DNA of 64,000 nucleotides from Halopseudomonas bauzanensis (GTDB taxonomy: Bacteria; Pseudomonadota; Gammaproteobacteria; Pseudomonadales; Pseudomonadaceae). Where the stretch lies: assembly GCF_900114735.1 (NCBI RefSeq), contig NZ_FOUA01000002.1, positions 124,001 through 188,000 on the forward strand, read 5' to 3'. A program made the translations under genes and the position numbers. The notes beneath the pieces were generated by a model, which was not told the origin of the DNA, made no database searches, and saw nothing but the letters and a program-made list of their open reading frames with translations. Position 1 is the first letter of the stretch, and each line of letters starts with the position of its first letter. Shown piece after piece: positions 1 to 8,933 of this stretch.

Positions 1-117
1 ACCAGAGACTGGCTCGCTTACTGAACAAGGCGTCCTGCGGACGTCGTCGTGCCAGAGTCGACACTCCTACCTGGTAATGCCTGATTCCAGTTCAGGTGCC
101 TGATGGCAGGTCAATAG

Positions 118-891
118 CTATGCCACCCTTCGCGCCACCGCGCCCTTCTGGTTCTCACTTACCACGACCAACTGATCATCCTGACAATGCATCACGATCG
201 ACTGCGCTTCGTAGTTCTGATCGTCCTGAATAATCAACTCCAGCAAGTCGCCCCAGAGCAGGGCAGTTTCCAGCTCGGCCAGCTCGTCGTTGATCCAGAG
301 TTCGCCAATCAGTTTCTGGTAGCGCTGCTGCAATTCGACCCTATAGCGGGTACCGTCGCTGCTCTGCCAGTGCCATTCGCCGGCGATCTGGGCCGGTATC
401 ACCCAGAGAAAGATGCCATCGCCCTTGAACGAGACCCGTCCGTCCGGTTTCCAGTCGCCCATGTCGAAGGTGTGGGAGACGACGCGGGTGCCGGGACGCA
501 GCTCGTTGAGCAGGCGTGGGCGCAGTTGCAGGTTGACCGTGTGCAGCAGGTACATGGCCACGACGGTGGCCGGGGTGAAGTCGACCTCGAATAGATCATC
601 CTGAATGAAGCAGACGCTATTCTCGACGCCCATCTGCGCGGCGTAGGCCTGCGCCAATGCCACGCGTCCAGAGTCGATTTCCACGCCCACTGCCTGGGCA
701 CCGCGTTCCTGGGCGGCAGCCACCGGGATACGGCCATCGCCCGAGCCGAGGTCATAGAGCACATCATCGGCACCTACCGCGCCCAGCTCCAGCATGGCTT
801 TCACCACACTTTCATGGGTCGGTACAAAGGGTACATCGAGGTTCATGCCCAGTTCGTCAAACTGATCGTCAATGGATAAATCGCTAAACAC
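118..891 (-). CDS. SAM-dependent class I methyltransferase
   Basis: A 257-residue soluble protein. Residues about 44-58 read VLYDLGSGDGRIPVAA, a motif I glycine-rich SAM-binding loop, followed by the acidic ribose-binding end of strand 2 (GVEID). The N-terminus (PFVPTHESVVKAMLELG) resembles the entry helix of small Rossmann methyltransferases whose substrate is unknown. No signal peptide or membrane segment is seen. It lies 71 bases downstream of hmuV on the same strand and could be read through from the heme operon, but nothing ties it to heme. The fold is clear; the substrate (protein lysine, small molecule or other) cannot be told from the sequence. Confidence 0.85.
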   Translation of the reverse strand: MFSDLSIDDQFDELGMNLDVPFVPTHESVVKAMLELGAVGADDVLYDLGSGDGRIPVAAAQERGAQAVGVEIDSGRVALAQAYAAQMGVENSVCFIQDDLFEVDFTPATVVAMYLLHTVNLQLRPRLLNELRPGTRVVSHTFDMGDWKPDGRVSFKGDGIFLWVIPAQIAGEWHWQSSDGTRYRVELQQRYQKLIGELWINDELAELETALLWGDLLELIIQDDQNYEAQSIVMHCQDDQLVVVSENQKGAVARRVA

Positions 892-962
892 GGTCCGCTC
901 CGGTTAAAGATGCCTGTCAGCATGCCTGATCGGCTGCAGCAAAGCGATTCCATCCGGCTGAT

Positions 963-1730
963 TTACCGGGCAATGATCAGCGGGTGACCTCGTTCAGGGT
1001 GCCGCTGTACCAACACTTCTATACCGAATACGCGGTGCAAATGCGCGGGTTGCAGCACCTGCTCGGGAGTGCCGCAAGCCTGGACGCTGCCATCACCGAG
1101 TAGCAGTAACTGGTCACAATAACGCGCTGCCAGGTTCAGATCATGCAGGATGATCAGCACGCTGGCACCATGGTCGGCGAAGCGGCGTACAGCATCCAGT
1201 ACGCTGAGCTGATGCAATGGATCGAGCATCGAGGTGGGTTCGTCCAGCAGCAGTACCTGACCATCGGCACCCGGCCATAACTGCGCCAGTACCCGCGCCA
1301 GATGCACTCGTTGGCGTTCACCTCCGGATAGCTGCAGATAACTGCGCCCGGCCAGATGCCCCGCATCCACCGCCCGCAAGACCTCATTGACGATGTCTTC
1401 GTCCATCGCCATGCCCGTGTCATGGGGCATGCGGCCCATGCGTACCACCTGCTCGACGCTGAAGGCGAAGCTCAGGCTGGAGCTTTGCGGCAGCACCGCA
1501 AGCCGCTGCGCCCGCCGGCGCCCCTGCCAACTGGCCAGCGGCTGGGTATCCAGCAGCACCTGTCCGCTGCTGGCAGCCAGCTCACCATTGAGCACCCCGA
1601 GCAGGCTGCTCTTGCCGGCCCCATTGGGCCCGAGTACGCCAAGCACCTGGCCCGGCTGCAAGGCCAGATTCACATCACCGAGTACGCAACGCCCGCCACG
1701 GGCCACGCTCACTTGCTGGGCCTGCAACAT
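963..1730 (-). CDS. hmuV: Heme ABC transporter ATP-binding protein HmuV
   Basis: ATPase subunit (255 aa) that powers passage of heme across the inner membrane with HmuU. The Walker A motif GPNGAGKS is at residues 34-41, the ABC signature LSGGERQR starts at 134, and Walker B ends in D163-E164. The H-loop is seen in [15 protein letters not shown]. The length is normal for the family. The start codon overlaps the hmuU stop by one base (TGATG), so translation is coupled. It is the last clear member of the tonB-hmuS-exbBD-hmuTUV operon. Confidence 0.95.
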   Translation of the reverse strand: MLQAQQVSVARGGRCVLGDVNLALQPGQVLGVLGPNGAGKSSLLGVLNGELAASSGQVLLDTQPLASWQGRRRAQRLAVLPQSSSLSFAFSVEQVVRMGRMPHDTGMAMDEDIVNEVLRAVDAGHLAGRSYLQLSGGERQRVHLARVLAQLWPGADGQVLLLDEPTSMLDPLHQLSVLDAVRRFADHGASVLIILHDLNLAARYCDQLLLLGDGSVQACGTPEQVLQPAHLHRVFGIEVLVQRHPERGHPLIIAR

Positions 1731-2764
1731 CAGCCGCGACTCCGTATCAACAGGTAAATGAAGAAGGGTGCGCCGATCAAGGCGGTGACGATGCCGATCG
1801 GCATTTCCGCCGGCGCCACGATCAGCCGCGCTGCCAGATCGGCAAGCAATAACAGCGCGCCACCGGCCAGCGCCGAGGCGGGCAACAGCAGGCGGTGATC
1901 CGGCCCAACCAGCAGGCGCATCAGATGCGGCACCACCAGCCCGACAAAGCCGATCATGCCAGCGGCGGCCACCGCCGCGCCCACACCCAGGGCAGTACAG
2001 AGGATCAGCTCGCGCTTGACCCGCTCGACGTCAAAACCCAGATGCCGCGCTTCGGATTCGCCCAGCAGCATGGCATTCAACGCATCGGCCCGCCGCGGCA
2101 GCCAGTAAACCACACCCAGCGCCACCACGAGCAAGGGCCATAGCCGCGAGTAACTGGCGCCATTCAGACTGCCAAGATTCCAGAAGGTCAGCGCACGCAG
2201 GGTGCTGTCATCCGCCAGGTAGGTGAACAGCCCGATGATGGCGCCGGACAAGGCGGTCAGCGCAATCCCGGCCAGCAACATGGTCGCCACCTGGGTCTGA
2301 CCGTCACGTCGCCCCAGCCGATAGACCAGTGCGGTGACCAGCAACCCTCCGGCAAAAGCGGCCGCGGACAGCACATAGGGTTCGAGTACCACCGGCAGCG
2401 TTATCCAGCGCGACAGGCCTACGATCACCAGCGACGCCCCCAGGGCCGCGCCACTGGATACGCCGATCAGCCCCGGATCGGCCAGCGGGTTGCGGAACAA
2501 GCCCTGCATCGCCACGCCGGTCAGCGCCAGCACCGCACCGACCATCAGCCCTAGCAGGGTACGCGGCAGGCGAATCTGGCTGACGATCAGCTCGGTCTGC
2601 GCCTGCACCTCGGTCAGGTTGAGGCCGGTAATATTGAGCAAAGCCCGCAGCGTGTCTGCCAGTGGCAAACTGACCGGACCCAGCGCCAGGGACAACCACA
2701 CAGCCAGCAACAGCAGCGCCGCCAACAGCGGATAGAGTACCCGCCAATTCAGCACCGGATTCAT
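1730..2764 (-). CDS. hmuU: Heme ABC transporter permease HmuU (FecCD family)
   Basis: Inner-membrane permease of 344 aa with many hydrophobic helices. It carries the FecCD-family features [20 protein letters not shown] near residues 66-85, [10 protein letters not shown] near 100-110, and the cytoplasmic coupling segment around [20 protein letters not shown] near 270-290 that contacts the ATPase. It overlaps hmuT by four bases (ATGA) and hmuV by one. It forms the channel fed by the periplasmic binding protein HmuT. Confidence 0.95.
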   Translation of the reverse strand: MNPVLNWRVLYPLLAALLLLAVWLSLALGPVSLPLADTLRALLNITGLNLTEVQAQTELIVSQIRLPRTLLGLMVGAVLALTGVAMQGLFRNPLADPGLIGVSSGAALGASLVIVGLSRWITLPVVLEPYVLSAAAFAGGLLVTALVYRLGRRDGQTQVATMLLAGIALTALSGAIIGLFTYLADDSTLRALTFWNLGSLNGASYSRLWPLLVVALGVVYWLPRRADALNAMLLGESEARHLGFDVERVKRELILCTALGVGAAVAAAGMIGFVGLVVPHLMRLLVGPDHRLLLPASALAGGALLLLADLAARLIVAPAEMPIGIVTALIGAPFFIYLLIRSRG

Positions 2765-3651
2765 TGGCTGGCCTCTGCCCTGTGTTCCTGCAACCGGGGA
2801 TAGAACGCATGGCTCAATTGCCGCAGCGCGTCGGGCAGGCCCGGTCCCAGACCACCGACCAGCAAGGTCGGGTCAATACTCAACAGATGGCCTTCGCGCA
2901 CCGCGCGGCTGGCGGCCAGGCTGGGGTTCTGCGCCATCAACGCCTGCTGCCCTTCGACCCCACGCAACTGCCGGTCGGTCAGCACCAGCCAATCGGCATC
3001 CAGCGCCAGCATGGCTTCGGCGGCCAGGTTCTTGTAACCCTCGTGTTCGGCCAGATTGCGTGCGCCGGCTTGGCGCAGCAGCCAGTCGGCCATGGTATTG
3101 CGCCCAGCCACCAGCGGGCTGTTACCGCCAACCCCGAGCAACAACAACACACCCGGTGGCTGATCAGTCTTGCTGGCCAGCTTGATCTGCCGTTGCAGGT
3201 CATTCAATTGCCGATGGAAATCTTCCAGCGCCAGCTGCGCCCGCTCAGGCTCACCCAGCAAGGCACCCAGACGCAGCAGATTGTCCTCCAGCGCGTTCAG
3301 CTCACTGCTGGCGGACAAGCGCTCGATGCGCACCCCGGCCTTCTCCAATTGGATCAGCACCGGTGGCGGGCCCATTTCTTCGGTGCCCAACAGCAGATCC
3401 GGTGCCAGCGTCAGCACGCCTTCGGCGGACAGCTGGCGCTGGTAGCCGACACTGGGCAGTGCGGTAACGGTCTCTGGGTGTTGGCTGGTGGTGTCCACGC
3501 CCACCAGCCGATCCTGCCCGCCCAACTCGACTATCCATTCGGTCGCGGCGCCGCCAGCACTGATCCAGCGTTGCGGCAGTTCATCCGCCAGGCTGGCGGT
3601 ACTGAGCAGCAGGCCGGTACACAGACCGGCCAGGATAGGTTCAAGGCGCAT
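2761..3651 (-). CDS. hmuT: Periplasmic hemin-binding protein HmuT
   Basis: A 296-aa substrate-binding protein of the BtuF/FhuD fold. An N-terminal signal peptide (hydrophobic run after MRLEPILAG, cleavage near SLADE) sends it to the periplasm. The body begins with RWISAGGAATEWIVELGG, typical of hemin-binding proteins that start after the signal with an ISAGGAxTE segment. It would hand heme from the outer-membrane receptor to HmuUV. The start overlaps exbD by 11 bases and the end overlaps hmuU by four, so this is one transcription unit. Confidence 0.93.
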   Translation of the reverse strand: MRLEPILAGLCTGLLLSTASLADELPQRWISAGGAATEWIVELGGQDRLVGVDTTSQHPETVTALPSVGYQRQLSAEGVLTLAPDLLLGTEEMGPPPVLIQLEKAGVRIERLSASSELNALEDNLLRLGALLGEPERAQLALEDFHRQLNDLQRQIKLASKTDQPPGVLLLLGVGGNSPLVAGRNTMADWLLRQAGARNLAEHEGYKNLAAEAMLALDADWLVLTDRQLRGVEGQQALMAQNPSLAASRAVREGHLLSIDPTLLVGGLGPGLPDALRQLSHAFYPRLQEHRAEASQ

Positions 3652-4057
3652 CGGGGGTGGGCTCCATCAACAGGCGGATATCATCGATCTGCTGCTCCTC
3701 GAGCAGCACGATCAGATCCAGAAAGGCGGTCAGCGGGGCCTGACGGTCAATCGCCAGATCCAACGCCGGGTGGGTAACGCTGCTCAGTGCCTCGGGCAGT
3801 CCACTGAGGCTCAACGGGCGGTCATCCAGTCGCCAGCGCCCTGCCGCATCCAGCTCCAGCAACTGCCGCTCGGCATCCGAGGTAACCATGCTGGCGCTAT
3901 CGCGCTGATCCTGCGGCAGATCCAGCGGACGCTGGAGCAGCGGCACCTGAGCGGTGAGTAGAAAGAACACCAGCACAATAAAGATCACATCCAGCAGCGG
4001 CGTGAGATCCGGCAGCAGACTGGCGTTGGCCGTACTGGCCGGCGGCAGGCGAATCAT
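3641..4057 (-). CDS. exbD: ExbD/TolR-type biopolymer transport protein
   Basis: A 138-aa protein starting MIRLPPAS. One N-terminal transmembrane helix carries the conserved proton-pathway aspartate in LTPLLDVIFIVLVFFLL (about residues 18-34), followed by a periplasmic domain. It forms the motor with ExbB that energises TonB. I chose the start at 4057 because it overlaps the exbB stop by four bases (ATGA) and places the helix in the usual position; a longer in-frame extension upstream has no family resemblance. It sits inside the heme operon, so the motor is likely dedicated to heme uptake. Confidence 0.9.
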   Translation of the reverse strand: MIRLPPASTANASLLPDLTPLLDVIFIVLVFFLLTAQVPLLQRPLDLPQDQRDSASMVTSDAERQLLELDAAGRWRLDDRPLSLSGLPEALSSVTHPALDLAIDRQAPLTAFLDLIVLLEEQQIDDIRLLMEPTPDAP

Positions 4058-4701
4058 GCGCTGGCCCATCCTGCGACTGCCGTACCCGGCGTCAGCTCCA
4101 GGCCATCCAGTGCCAGATGGCAGCGATTGAGCAGTGCCTGCACCCCTTCCAGATAGCGCTCGGCCCACAGGGCAAAGCCCTGGCCGGCGGCCAGTGCCGG
4201 AATCGCAATGCACAGGCCCCAGACCGTGGTGTACAGCGCCTGCCAGAGTCCATCGGCCAGCAGTGCGGGGGTGACCGGCTGAGCCACTGCAGCAATATCG
4301 GCGAACATGGCGACCATCCCCAGCACGGTGCCCAACAGACCGAGCATGGGAGCCAGCACCCCGATCAGTTGCAGCAGGCGCAAATGCCGACCGAGGCGCT
4401 GGCGTTCCTCCAGGAGCCAGCAGCCGAGCAGATCCTCACGTTGTGCAGAGGCCAGCCGCCGGTGTTCCAGCAGCAGGCCGAGGGCCTGCCCCCAGCCCTG
4501 CCGGTCAGAGCGCCACAGGCGTTCGCACGCCTGCGAGTTGCAATCGCTACAGGCCGTGAGCGCCGCCTGGCGGGCGGCATGGCGCAGCGGCGCCAACACC
4601 AGAAACACATGCAGGCGCTCCAGTATCAGCGCCCCCGCCAACAGCGAGCACAGCCCCAGCGGCCAGCCCACTGCACCCATATGTTCAAACCAGAGCGGCA
4701 T
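4054..4701 (-). CDS. exbB: ExbB/TolQ-family proton channel subunit
   Basis: A 215-aa inner-membrane protein of the MotA/TolQ/ExbB family. There is an N-terminal helix near residues 10-30, a cytoplasmic stretch, then two helices around LQLIGVLAPMLGLLGTVLGMV (about 118-138) and ALYTTVWGLCIAIPALAAGQGF (about 165-186), with the family's G-L-L-G-T-V-x-G-M pattern. It pairs with the next gene, exbD. It starts three bases after the hmuS stop and lies between the cytoplasmic heme protein gene and the binding-protein gene. Confidence 0.92.
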   Translation of the reverse strand: MPLWFEHMGAVGWPLGLCSLLAGALILERLHVFLVLAPLRHAARQAALTACSDCNSQACERLWRSDRQGWGQALGLLLEHRRLASAQREDLLGCWLLEERQRLGRHLRLLQLIGVLAPMLGLLGTVLGMVAMFADIAAVAQPVTPALLADGLWQALYTTVWGLCIAIPALAAGQGFALWAERYLEGVQALLNRCHLALDGLELTPGTAVAGWASA

Positions 4702-4704
4702 GGC

Positions 4705-5775
4705 TCAGGCCTCCAGCGCCGGCGTGAGCTCGGCCAGGGTACGCCAACTCTCCAGCTCCGGCTGACCCGGTTTGCGCGCACCGAACAGTTGCAGGATCAG
4801 CTCACCGTCAGCGTCGTAAGCTTCCCAACTGGTGATCACACCGTCGCTGCTGGGCTTGCGCACCCGCCACAGGTGCGCCACCGCGGGCATCTTCAGGTGC
4901 AGGTTGAAATCTGCATCAAGCACATTGAACCAGTCACCGACCCAGCGCAGCTCATGCACGGGGCCGGTATGGATCTGGATGCAGTGGCGATTACCGACAA
5001 ACACCATGATCGGCAACTGCTGGGCGGCGGCCTCGGTCATCACGGTGGGCAGGGCCTGGGTAGCCAGCGGTTCGGCCCATTCCCGACCGATCAGCCGCAG
5101 CGCCTGCAAGCGTCCGACCTTGTTGCGGTTGAGCATGGCATGGAAGTGATGCACGTCCTTGAGCTGGCGCCAGTCCTCAGCCAGGGCGCCGGTATCTACC
5201 TCGCTATCGACACGCTCAGCCTGCTTTATCGGAGCCGGTTGCAGATCCAGTTGCGCGGATTGATCGGCCTCGGCAAAACGGGACAGCAGCTGGCCCCAGG
5301 TATCCAGGTCACTCTGCTCGGTGAGAAATACCTTGTGTATCGCCATACCCTGCTGATCGAACACCTGCAAACTGCGCTGCAGGCCCCGAGTCGTCGTCTG
5401 CTCCACCGCGAACAGGCTGTGCCAGCCGGAGAGGAACAGCCGCAGGTCGATATCCGGCGATACCACCAGTCCCATCTTGCCGCTGCCAGCCACGGTGGTC
5501 TCGCGGTAGACGCCCTTGCGCTCGTGCACGCAATGCGCATTGCGGGTCAGCACCATGACCCGGCCCAGGCCCTCCAGCGCTGGCAACAGCTGTGCCCATT
5601 CCGGGCGCAGGCGCAGGGTATCGATGCCCAGGCGACTGGCAATCAGTTCCGCCTCGCTGACCGCCAGCTGTTCGGCCACATCCCGGGTGCGCAGGCGGGG
5701 TTGCTGCTGGAGCAGTTGCTGCCAGGCTTCGAACAGCGGCGATGTCGGTGTAGCGCTTTGGGCTTGCAAGGTCAT
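4705..5775 (-). CDS. hmuS: Hemin-degrading/heme-chaperone protein HmuS (ChuS/PhuS family)
   Basis: A 356-aa cytoplasmic protein with the duplicated HmuS/ChuS architecture. The first repeat contains RNAHCVHERKGVYRE and the second contains FVGNRHCIQIHTGPV, which are equivalent positions in the two halves. Family members bind heme delivered by HmuTUV and either degrade it or pass it to heme oxygenase; no heme oxygenase gene is visible in the window. It follows tonB with a gap of only 20 bases. Confidence 0.92.
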   Translation of the reverse strand: MTLQAQSATPTSPLFEAWQQLLQQQPRLRTRDVAEQLAVSEAELIASRLGIDTLRLRPEWAQLLPALEGLGRVMVLTRNAHCVHERKGVYRETTVAGSGKMGLVVSPDIDLRLFLSGWHSLFAVEQTTTRGLQRSLQVFDQQGMAIHKVFLTEQSDLDTWGQLLSRFAEADQSAQLDLQPAPIKQAERVDSEVDTGALAEDWRQLKDVHHFHAMLNRNKVGRLQALRLIGREWAEPLATQALPTVMTEAAAQQLPIMVFVGNRHCIQIHTGPVHELRWVGDWFNVLDADFNLHLKMPAVAHLWRVRKPSSDGVITSWEAYDADGELILQLFGARKPGQPELESWRTLAELTPALEA

Positions 5776-5795
5776 GATGTGTTCCTCTCGTTTAC

Positions 5796-6515
5796 TCAGC
5801 GACGCGCATGCAGCGCGAAATCAATGGGAATCTGCACCCGGCTTGGGGTTGGCTGTCCAGCCAGCAGTTCGGGTTGAAACTTCCAGTCGGCTACCGCCTC
5901 CAGTGCGGCCCGATCCAGACTGGTAAAGCCTGACGATTGCACCACCCGTACCTCACGCTGCTCGCCTTCGGCATCCAGCCGCACTTCCACCAGCACCTGG
6001 CCCTGCTGGTTGCGCCGCCGGGCTTGGGCCGGATATACCGGCGCCGCAGGCGGTTCACGAAAACGCGGGGCCTGGCTGACCACCTCCACCGGCTCGGCGA
6101 CAGGCAGCGGCGGCGATGCATTGAGCTGCGGGGCCGTGGCGGCGCTGGCTTGCTGCTCTTGCGTTGCTTGCGTTTCTTGCGGCGCTGCCGGAGGCGGCGA
6201 TTCAACTGGCGGCGTCCTGCTCAGTTGCGGCACCTGCGCCAGCGGTTGTTTCCGGGGCTCCGGCATCGGGGTTGGCGGGTCCGGCCGCGGCACTACTGCC
6301 GGTGCCACGGGCGCTGGCGGAGCCTCAGCCACAGACTCGACCTCCGGCTCAATCGGCGCGGGCGGCACCACAGTCACCAGCCTGGGCAACGCCACAGCCT
6401 CCGCCTGCGCAACCGCCGTCGGCCTGGATGCGCCTGGCGGCGTGCGCCAATCCAGCCATTGCCCGGCGGCCAGATGCACCGCCACTGACACCAGCAGAAA
6501 GAGTCCGACACGCAT
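5796..6515 (-). CDS. tonB: TonB energy-transducing protein (heme locus)
   Basis: 239 aa from the start chosen here. An N-terminal membrane anchor (MRVGLFLLVSVAVHLAAG) is followed by a long proline- and alanine-rich periplasmic spacer (about residues 45-140). The C-terminal TonB domain has the signature YPAQARRRNQQGQVLVEVRL and ends near GFTSLDRAALEAVADWKFQPE. An upstream in-frame ATG at 6560 would add 15 residues but would place the second Fur-like box inside the coding region, so I prefer 6515; the ribosome site (GGA about 8 bases upstream) is weak. It is the first gene of the heme operon, divergent from the receptor. Confidence 0.9.
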   Translation of the reverse strand: MRVGLFLLVSVAVHLAAGQWLDWRTPPGASRPTAVAQAEAVALPRLVTVVPPAPIEPEVESVAEAPPAPVAPAVVPRPDPPTPMPEPRKQPLAQVPQLSRTPPVESPPPAAPQETQATQEQQASAATAPQLNASPPLPVAEPVEVVSQAPRFREPPAAPVYPAQARRRNQQGQVLVEVRLDAEGEQREVRVVQSSGFTSLDRAALEAVADWKFQPELLAGQPTPSRVQIPIDFALHARR

Positions 6516-6525
6516 TCCCACGTCC

Positions 6526-6567
6526 AATGCAAATAATTTATCTCGGTTATTGAGAAGCATTTGCATT
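6526..6567. promoter_or_regulatory. Two head-to-head Fur-box-like sites between tonB and the heme receptor
   Basis: The divergent intergenic region has a perfect 9-bp inverted repeat, AATGCAAAT at 6526-6534 and ATTTGCATT at 6559-6567. Each arm extends inward into a Fur-box-like 19-mer: GAGATAAATTATTTGCATT on the minus strand and ATTGAGAAGCATTTGCATT on the plus strand. Pseudomonad Fur boxes commonly read like AATGAGAATCATTTGCATT. A possible receptor promoter (TTGCAT at 6561-6566, TAGCAT at 6585-6590, 18-bp spacer) overlaps the plus-oriented box. Fur with iron would repress both directions; this is inference from sequence. Confidence 0.65.
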
Positions 6568-6630
6568 TGATTGTCAACCTCGTTTAGCATCCAGCCGACC
6601 AAGAAAGCGACCCCTTCGCAGGAGGCAAAA

Positions 6631-8838
6631 ATGAAGAAGCGACTGTCACGCGCACGCCACGGATATCTGGTTCTGCTAATCACCCCCACCATGCTGCTGG
6701 CCCAGGAACGATCAGCGACCCAGTTCGATACCATCACGATCACTGCCACCCGTTCAGAGCAAAGACTGGACGAGGTGCCCAGCACCGTGACCGTGCATGA
6801 CGAACAGCAGGTGGATCAGCAGAACATCAATGACATCCGCGACCTGGTGCGTTACGAGCCCGGCGTCTCGGTGGGCGGTACTGGCAGTCGCTTCGGCCTG
6901 TCCGGATTCAGCATTCGCGGCATCGGTGGCAACCGGGTACTGACCCAGGTGGATGGGGTGGCCATACCGGACGCCTTCACCTTCGGCCCCTTCCTCAGCG
7001 CGCAGCGGGACTATGTCGATCCGGATACCCTGAAAAGCGTGGAGATCATCCGCGGCCCGGCCAGCTCGCTGTATGGCAGTGATGCACTGGGTGGTGCGGT
7101 CAGCTTCGTCACCCGGGATGCAGGTGATTATCTGGACGCCGGCGATGATCAGGCCCTGCGCCTGAAAACCGGTTACGACGGCAGCGATGACAGCTGGCAA
7201 CGCAGCGCCACCTTTGCCGGGCGACGCGGCAGTCTGGATGCCCTGCTGCACCTCAGCCGCCGGGATGGCCAGGCCCAGGACACCTACGGCGGACGCGGCG
7301 GCATCGGCGCCGACCGGGAAGAGGCCAACCCACAGGACAAGCAGCGGGAGAATCTGCTGTTCAAACTGGGCTGGGATTACCGCGATGGCGACCGGCTGCA
7401 ACTGGCCTACGAACGCTTCGAAGACGACATCCGTACCCGGGTTCGCAGCGATGAGAGCCTGACCGCCACCACCCGCCGGCACGCCGCGGTGGATACCTCG
7501 GAACGGGAACGCATCACCCTGAGCCACGATATGCGCCTGGATAGCGCTCTGGCCCAGCGCCTGCGCTGGCAGTTGAGCTATCAGGACAGCCAGATGCGCC
7601 AGATCACCAACCAGGATCGCTTTACCGCTGGCAGTCTGCGCCAGCGCGAACGGGACTCGCGCTACGAGGAACAAGCCTGGGCGTTCAATACGCAACTGAA
7701 CACCCGTTTCAACATGGGCTCCGTCGCCCATGACCTGACCTATGGCGTCGATTTGCGCCGGCTGGAAAGCAGCGACCTGCGTACCGGCTGGGAAATCTTC
7801 GCCGATACCGGCCTGCCGGTACCGCCCAGCCCCTTCGGCGAAAGCTTCCCGATCAGCGACTTCCCCGATCCGGTCACCGAGGAATATGCCCTGTTTGTGC
7901 AGGATCGTCTGGAGATCGGTCGCTGGACCCTACTCGCCGGCCTGCGCTATGACCATTACCGGCTCAAGCCCGACGTCACCCAGGAATACCTCAACGGTAA
8001 TCCGGTGGAGCGCAACCCGGGCAATTTCAGCGATGGCCAGCTATCGCCCAAGTTCGGCGTGACCTACAAGCTGGACGACGCCCACAGCCTGTACGGCCAG
8101 TACGCCGCCGGCTTCCGCGCACCCAATGCGGTGGATATCTTCGGTGAGTTCGTCAACGTCGCCAGCAATTACCAGACCCTGGCCAACACCAATCTCAAAC
8201 CGGAAACCAGTGACAGCCTGGAAGTCGGTCTGCGCGGTCGGTATGACAGCGGCAGCATAGGCCTGGCGCTGTTCTACAACCGCTATGACGACTTCATCGA
8301 GCAGGTCACCTTGCCGAATGACCCCACCGGCAATAACCGGCTGACCTTCCAGTATCAGAACCTCGATCGGGTCACCATTCGCGGTGCGGAGCTGCGCGGC
8401 GAACTGTTCCTCGATCGCATTGGCCTGCCCACCGGCAGCAGCCTGCGCGGCAGCCTGGCCTATGCCCGGGGCAAGGACGAACAGACCGGCCAGCCGCTGA
8501 ACAGCATCGACCCACTCAAGGGCGTCCTGGGTCTGGGTTATGACGCACCCAGCGGACGTTACGGCAGCGAGCTGGTCTGGACGCTGGTGGATGGCAAGAG
8601 CCGCACCGACGACAGCACCGCCGATCAGTTCGAGCCAGCCGGCTATGGTCTGCTGGATCTGCATGGCTATCTGCGCGTAGCAGACAATCTGACGGTCAAC
8701 GCCGGCCTGTTCAACCTGACCGACAAGCAGCACTGGCACTGGACGGATGTTCGCGGCCAGACCGCCAGCAACCCCGGCATCGGCCGCTACAGCCAACCGG
8801 GACGCAACGCAGCGGTGAATCTGGTGTGGGAGATCTGA
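6631..8838 (+). CDS. phuR: TonB-dependent heme/hemoglobin receptor (PhuR-like)
   Basis: A 735-aa outer-membrane beta-barrel. It has a signal peptide (to about residue 25, LLAQ), a TonB box (DTITITATR near 32-40), and a plug with VEIIRGPASSLYGSDALGGAVSF. The barrel carries a FRAP motif (GFRAPNAVDIF) followed by NTNLKPETSD in the NPNL position. Between FRAP and NLKP there is a tyrosine (ASNYQTLA) but no histidine, which fits His/Tyr-type receptors such as PhuR only in part. It ends in the barrel-insertion residues VWEI. The start at 6631 has a strong AGGAGG at 6620-6625; an upstream ATG at 6571 lacks this. Confidence 0.9.
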   Translation: MKKRLSRARHGYLVLLITPTMLLAQERSATQFDTITITATRSEQRLDEVPSTVTVHDEQQVDQQNINDIRDLVRYEPGVSVGGTGSRFGLSGFSIRGIGGNRVLTQVDGVAIPDAFTFGPFLSAQRDYVDPDTLKSVEIIRGPASSLYGSDALGGAVSFVTRDAGDYLDAGDDQALRLKTGYDGSDDSWQRSATFAGRRGSLDALLHLSRRDGQAQDTYGGRGGIGADREEANPQDKQRENLLFKLGWDYRDGDRLQLAYERFEDDIRTRVRSDESLTATTRRHAAVDTSERERITLSHDMRLDSALAQRLRWQLSYQDSQMRQITNQDRFTAGSLRQRERDSRYEEQAWAFNTQLNTRFNMGSVAHDLTYGVDLRRLESSDLRTGWEIFADTGLPVPPSPFGESFPISDFPDPVTEEYALFVQDRLEIGRWTLLAGLRYDHYRLKPDVTQEYLNGNPVERNPGNFSDGQLSPKFGVTYKLDDAHSLYGQYAAGFRAPNAVDIFGEFVNVASNYQTLANTNLKPETSDSLEVGLRGRYDSGSIGLALFYNRYDDFIEQVTLPNDPTGNNRLTFQYQNLDRVTIRGAELRGELFLDRIGLPTGSSLRGSLAYARGKDEQTGQPLNSIDPLKGVLGLGYDAPSGRYGSELVWTLVDGKSRTDDSTADQFEPAGYGLLDLHGYLRVADNLTVNAGLFNLTDKQHWHWTDVRGQTASNPGIGRYSQPGRNAAVNLVWEI

Positions 8839-8933
8839 TTTGACGCCCATTCAGGGTTGGTTTAGCTTACGCTGAATAAAACGAGCGTTTGATTTTAGAA
8901 CGCCGACCGCGATCCAGCTGACGGACTCCAACC

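Noticed and set aside
1-117. Possible gene or RNA at the left edge
   Set aside because: No reading frame, promoter or structure could be supported in these 117 bases.
4117-5877. A 586-codon open frame on the plus strand opposite exbB and hmuS
   Set aside because: It is antisense to two clear family members, has low-complexity Gln/His-rich translation and no recognisable domain; GC-rich codon bias makes such frames common.
6516-6560. Longer TonB start at 6560
   Set aside because: It would put a Fur-like box inside the coding sequence and lacks a well-placed ribosome site, although it cannot be fully excluded.
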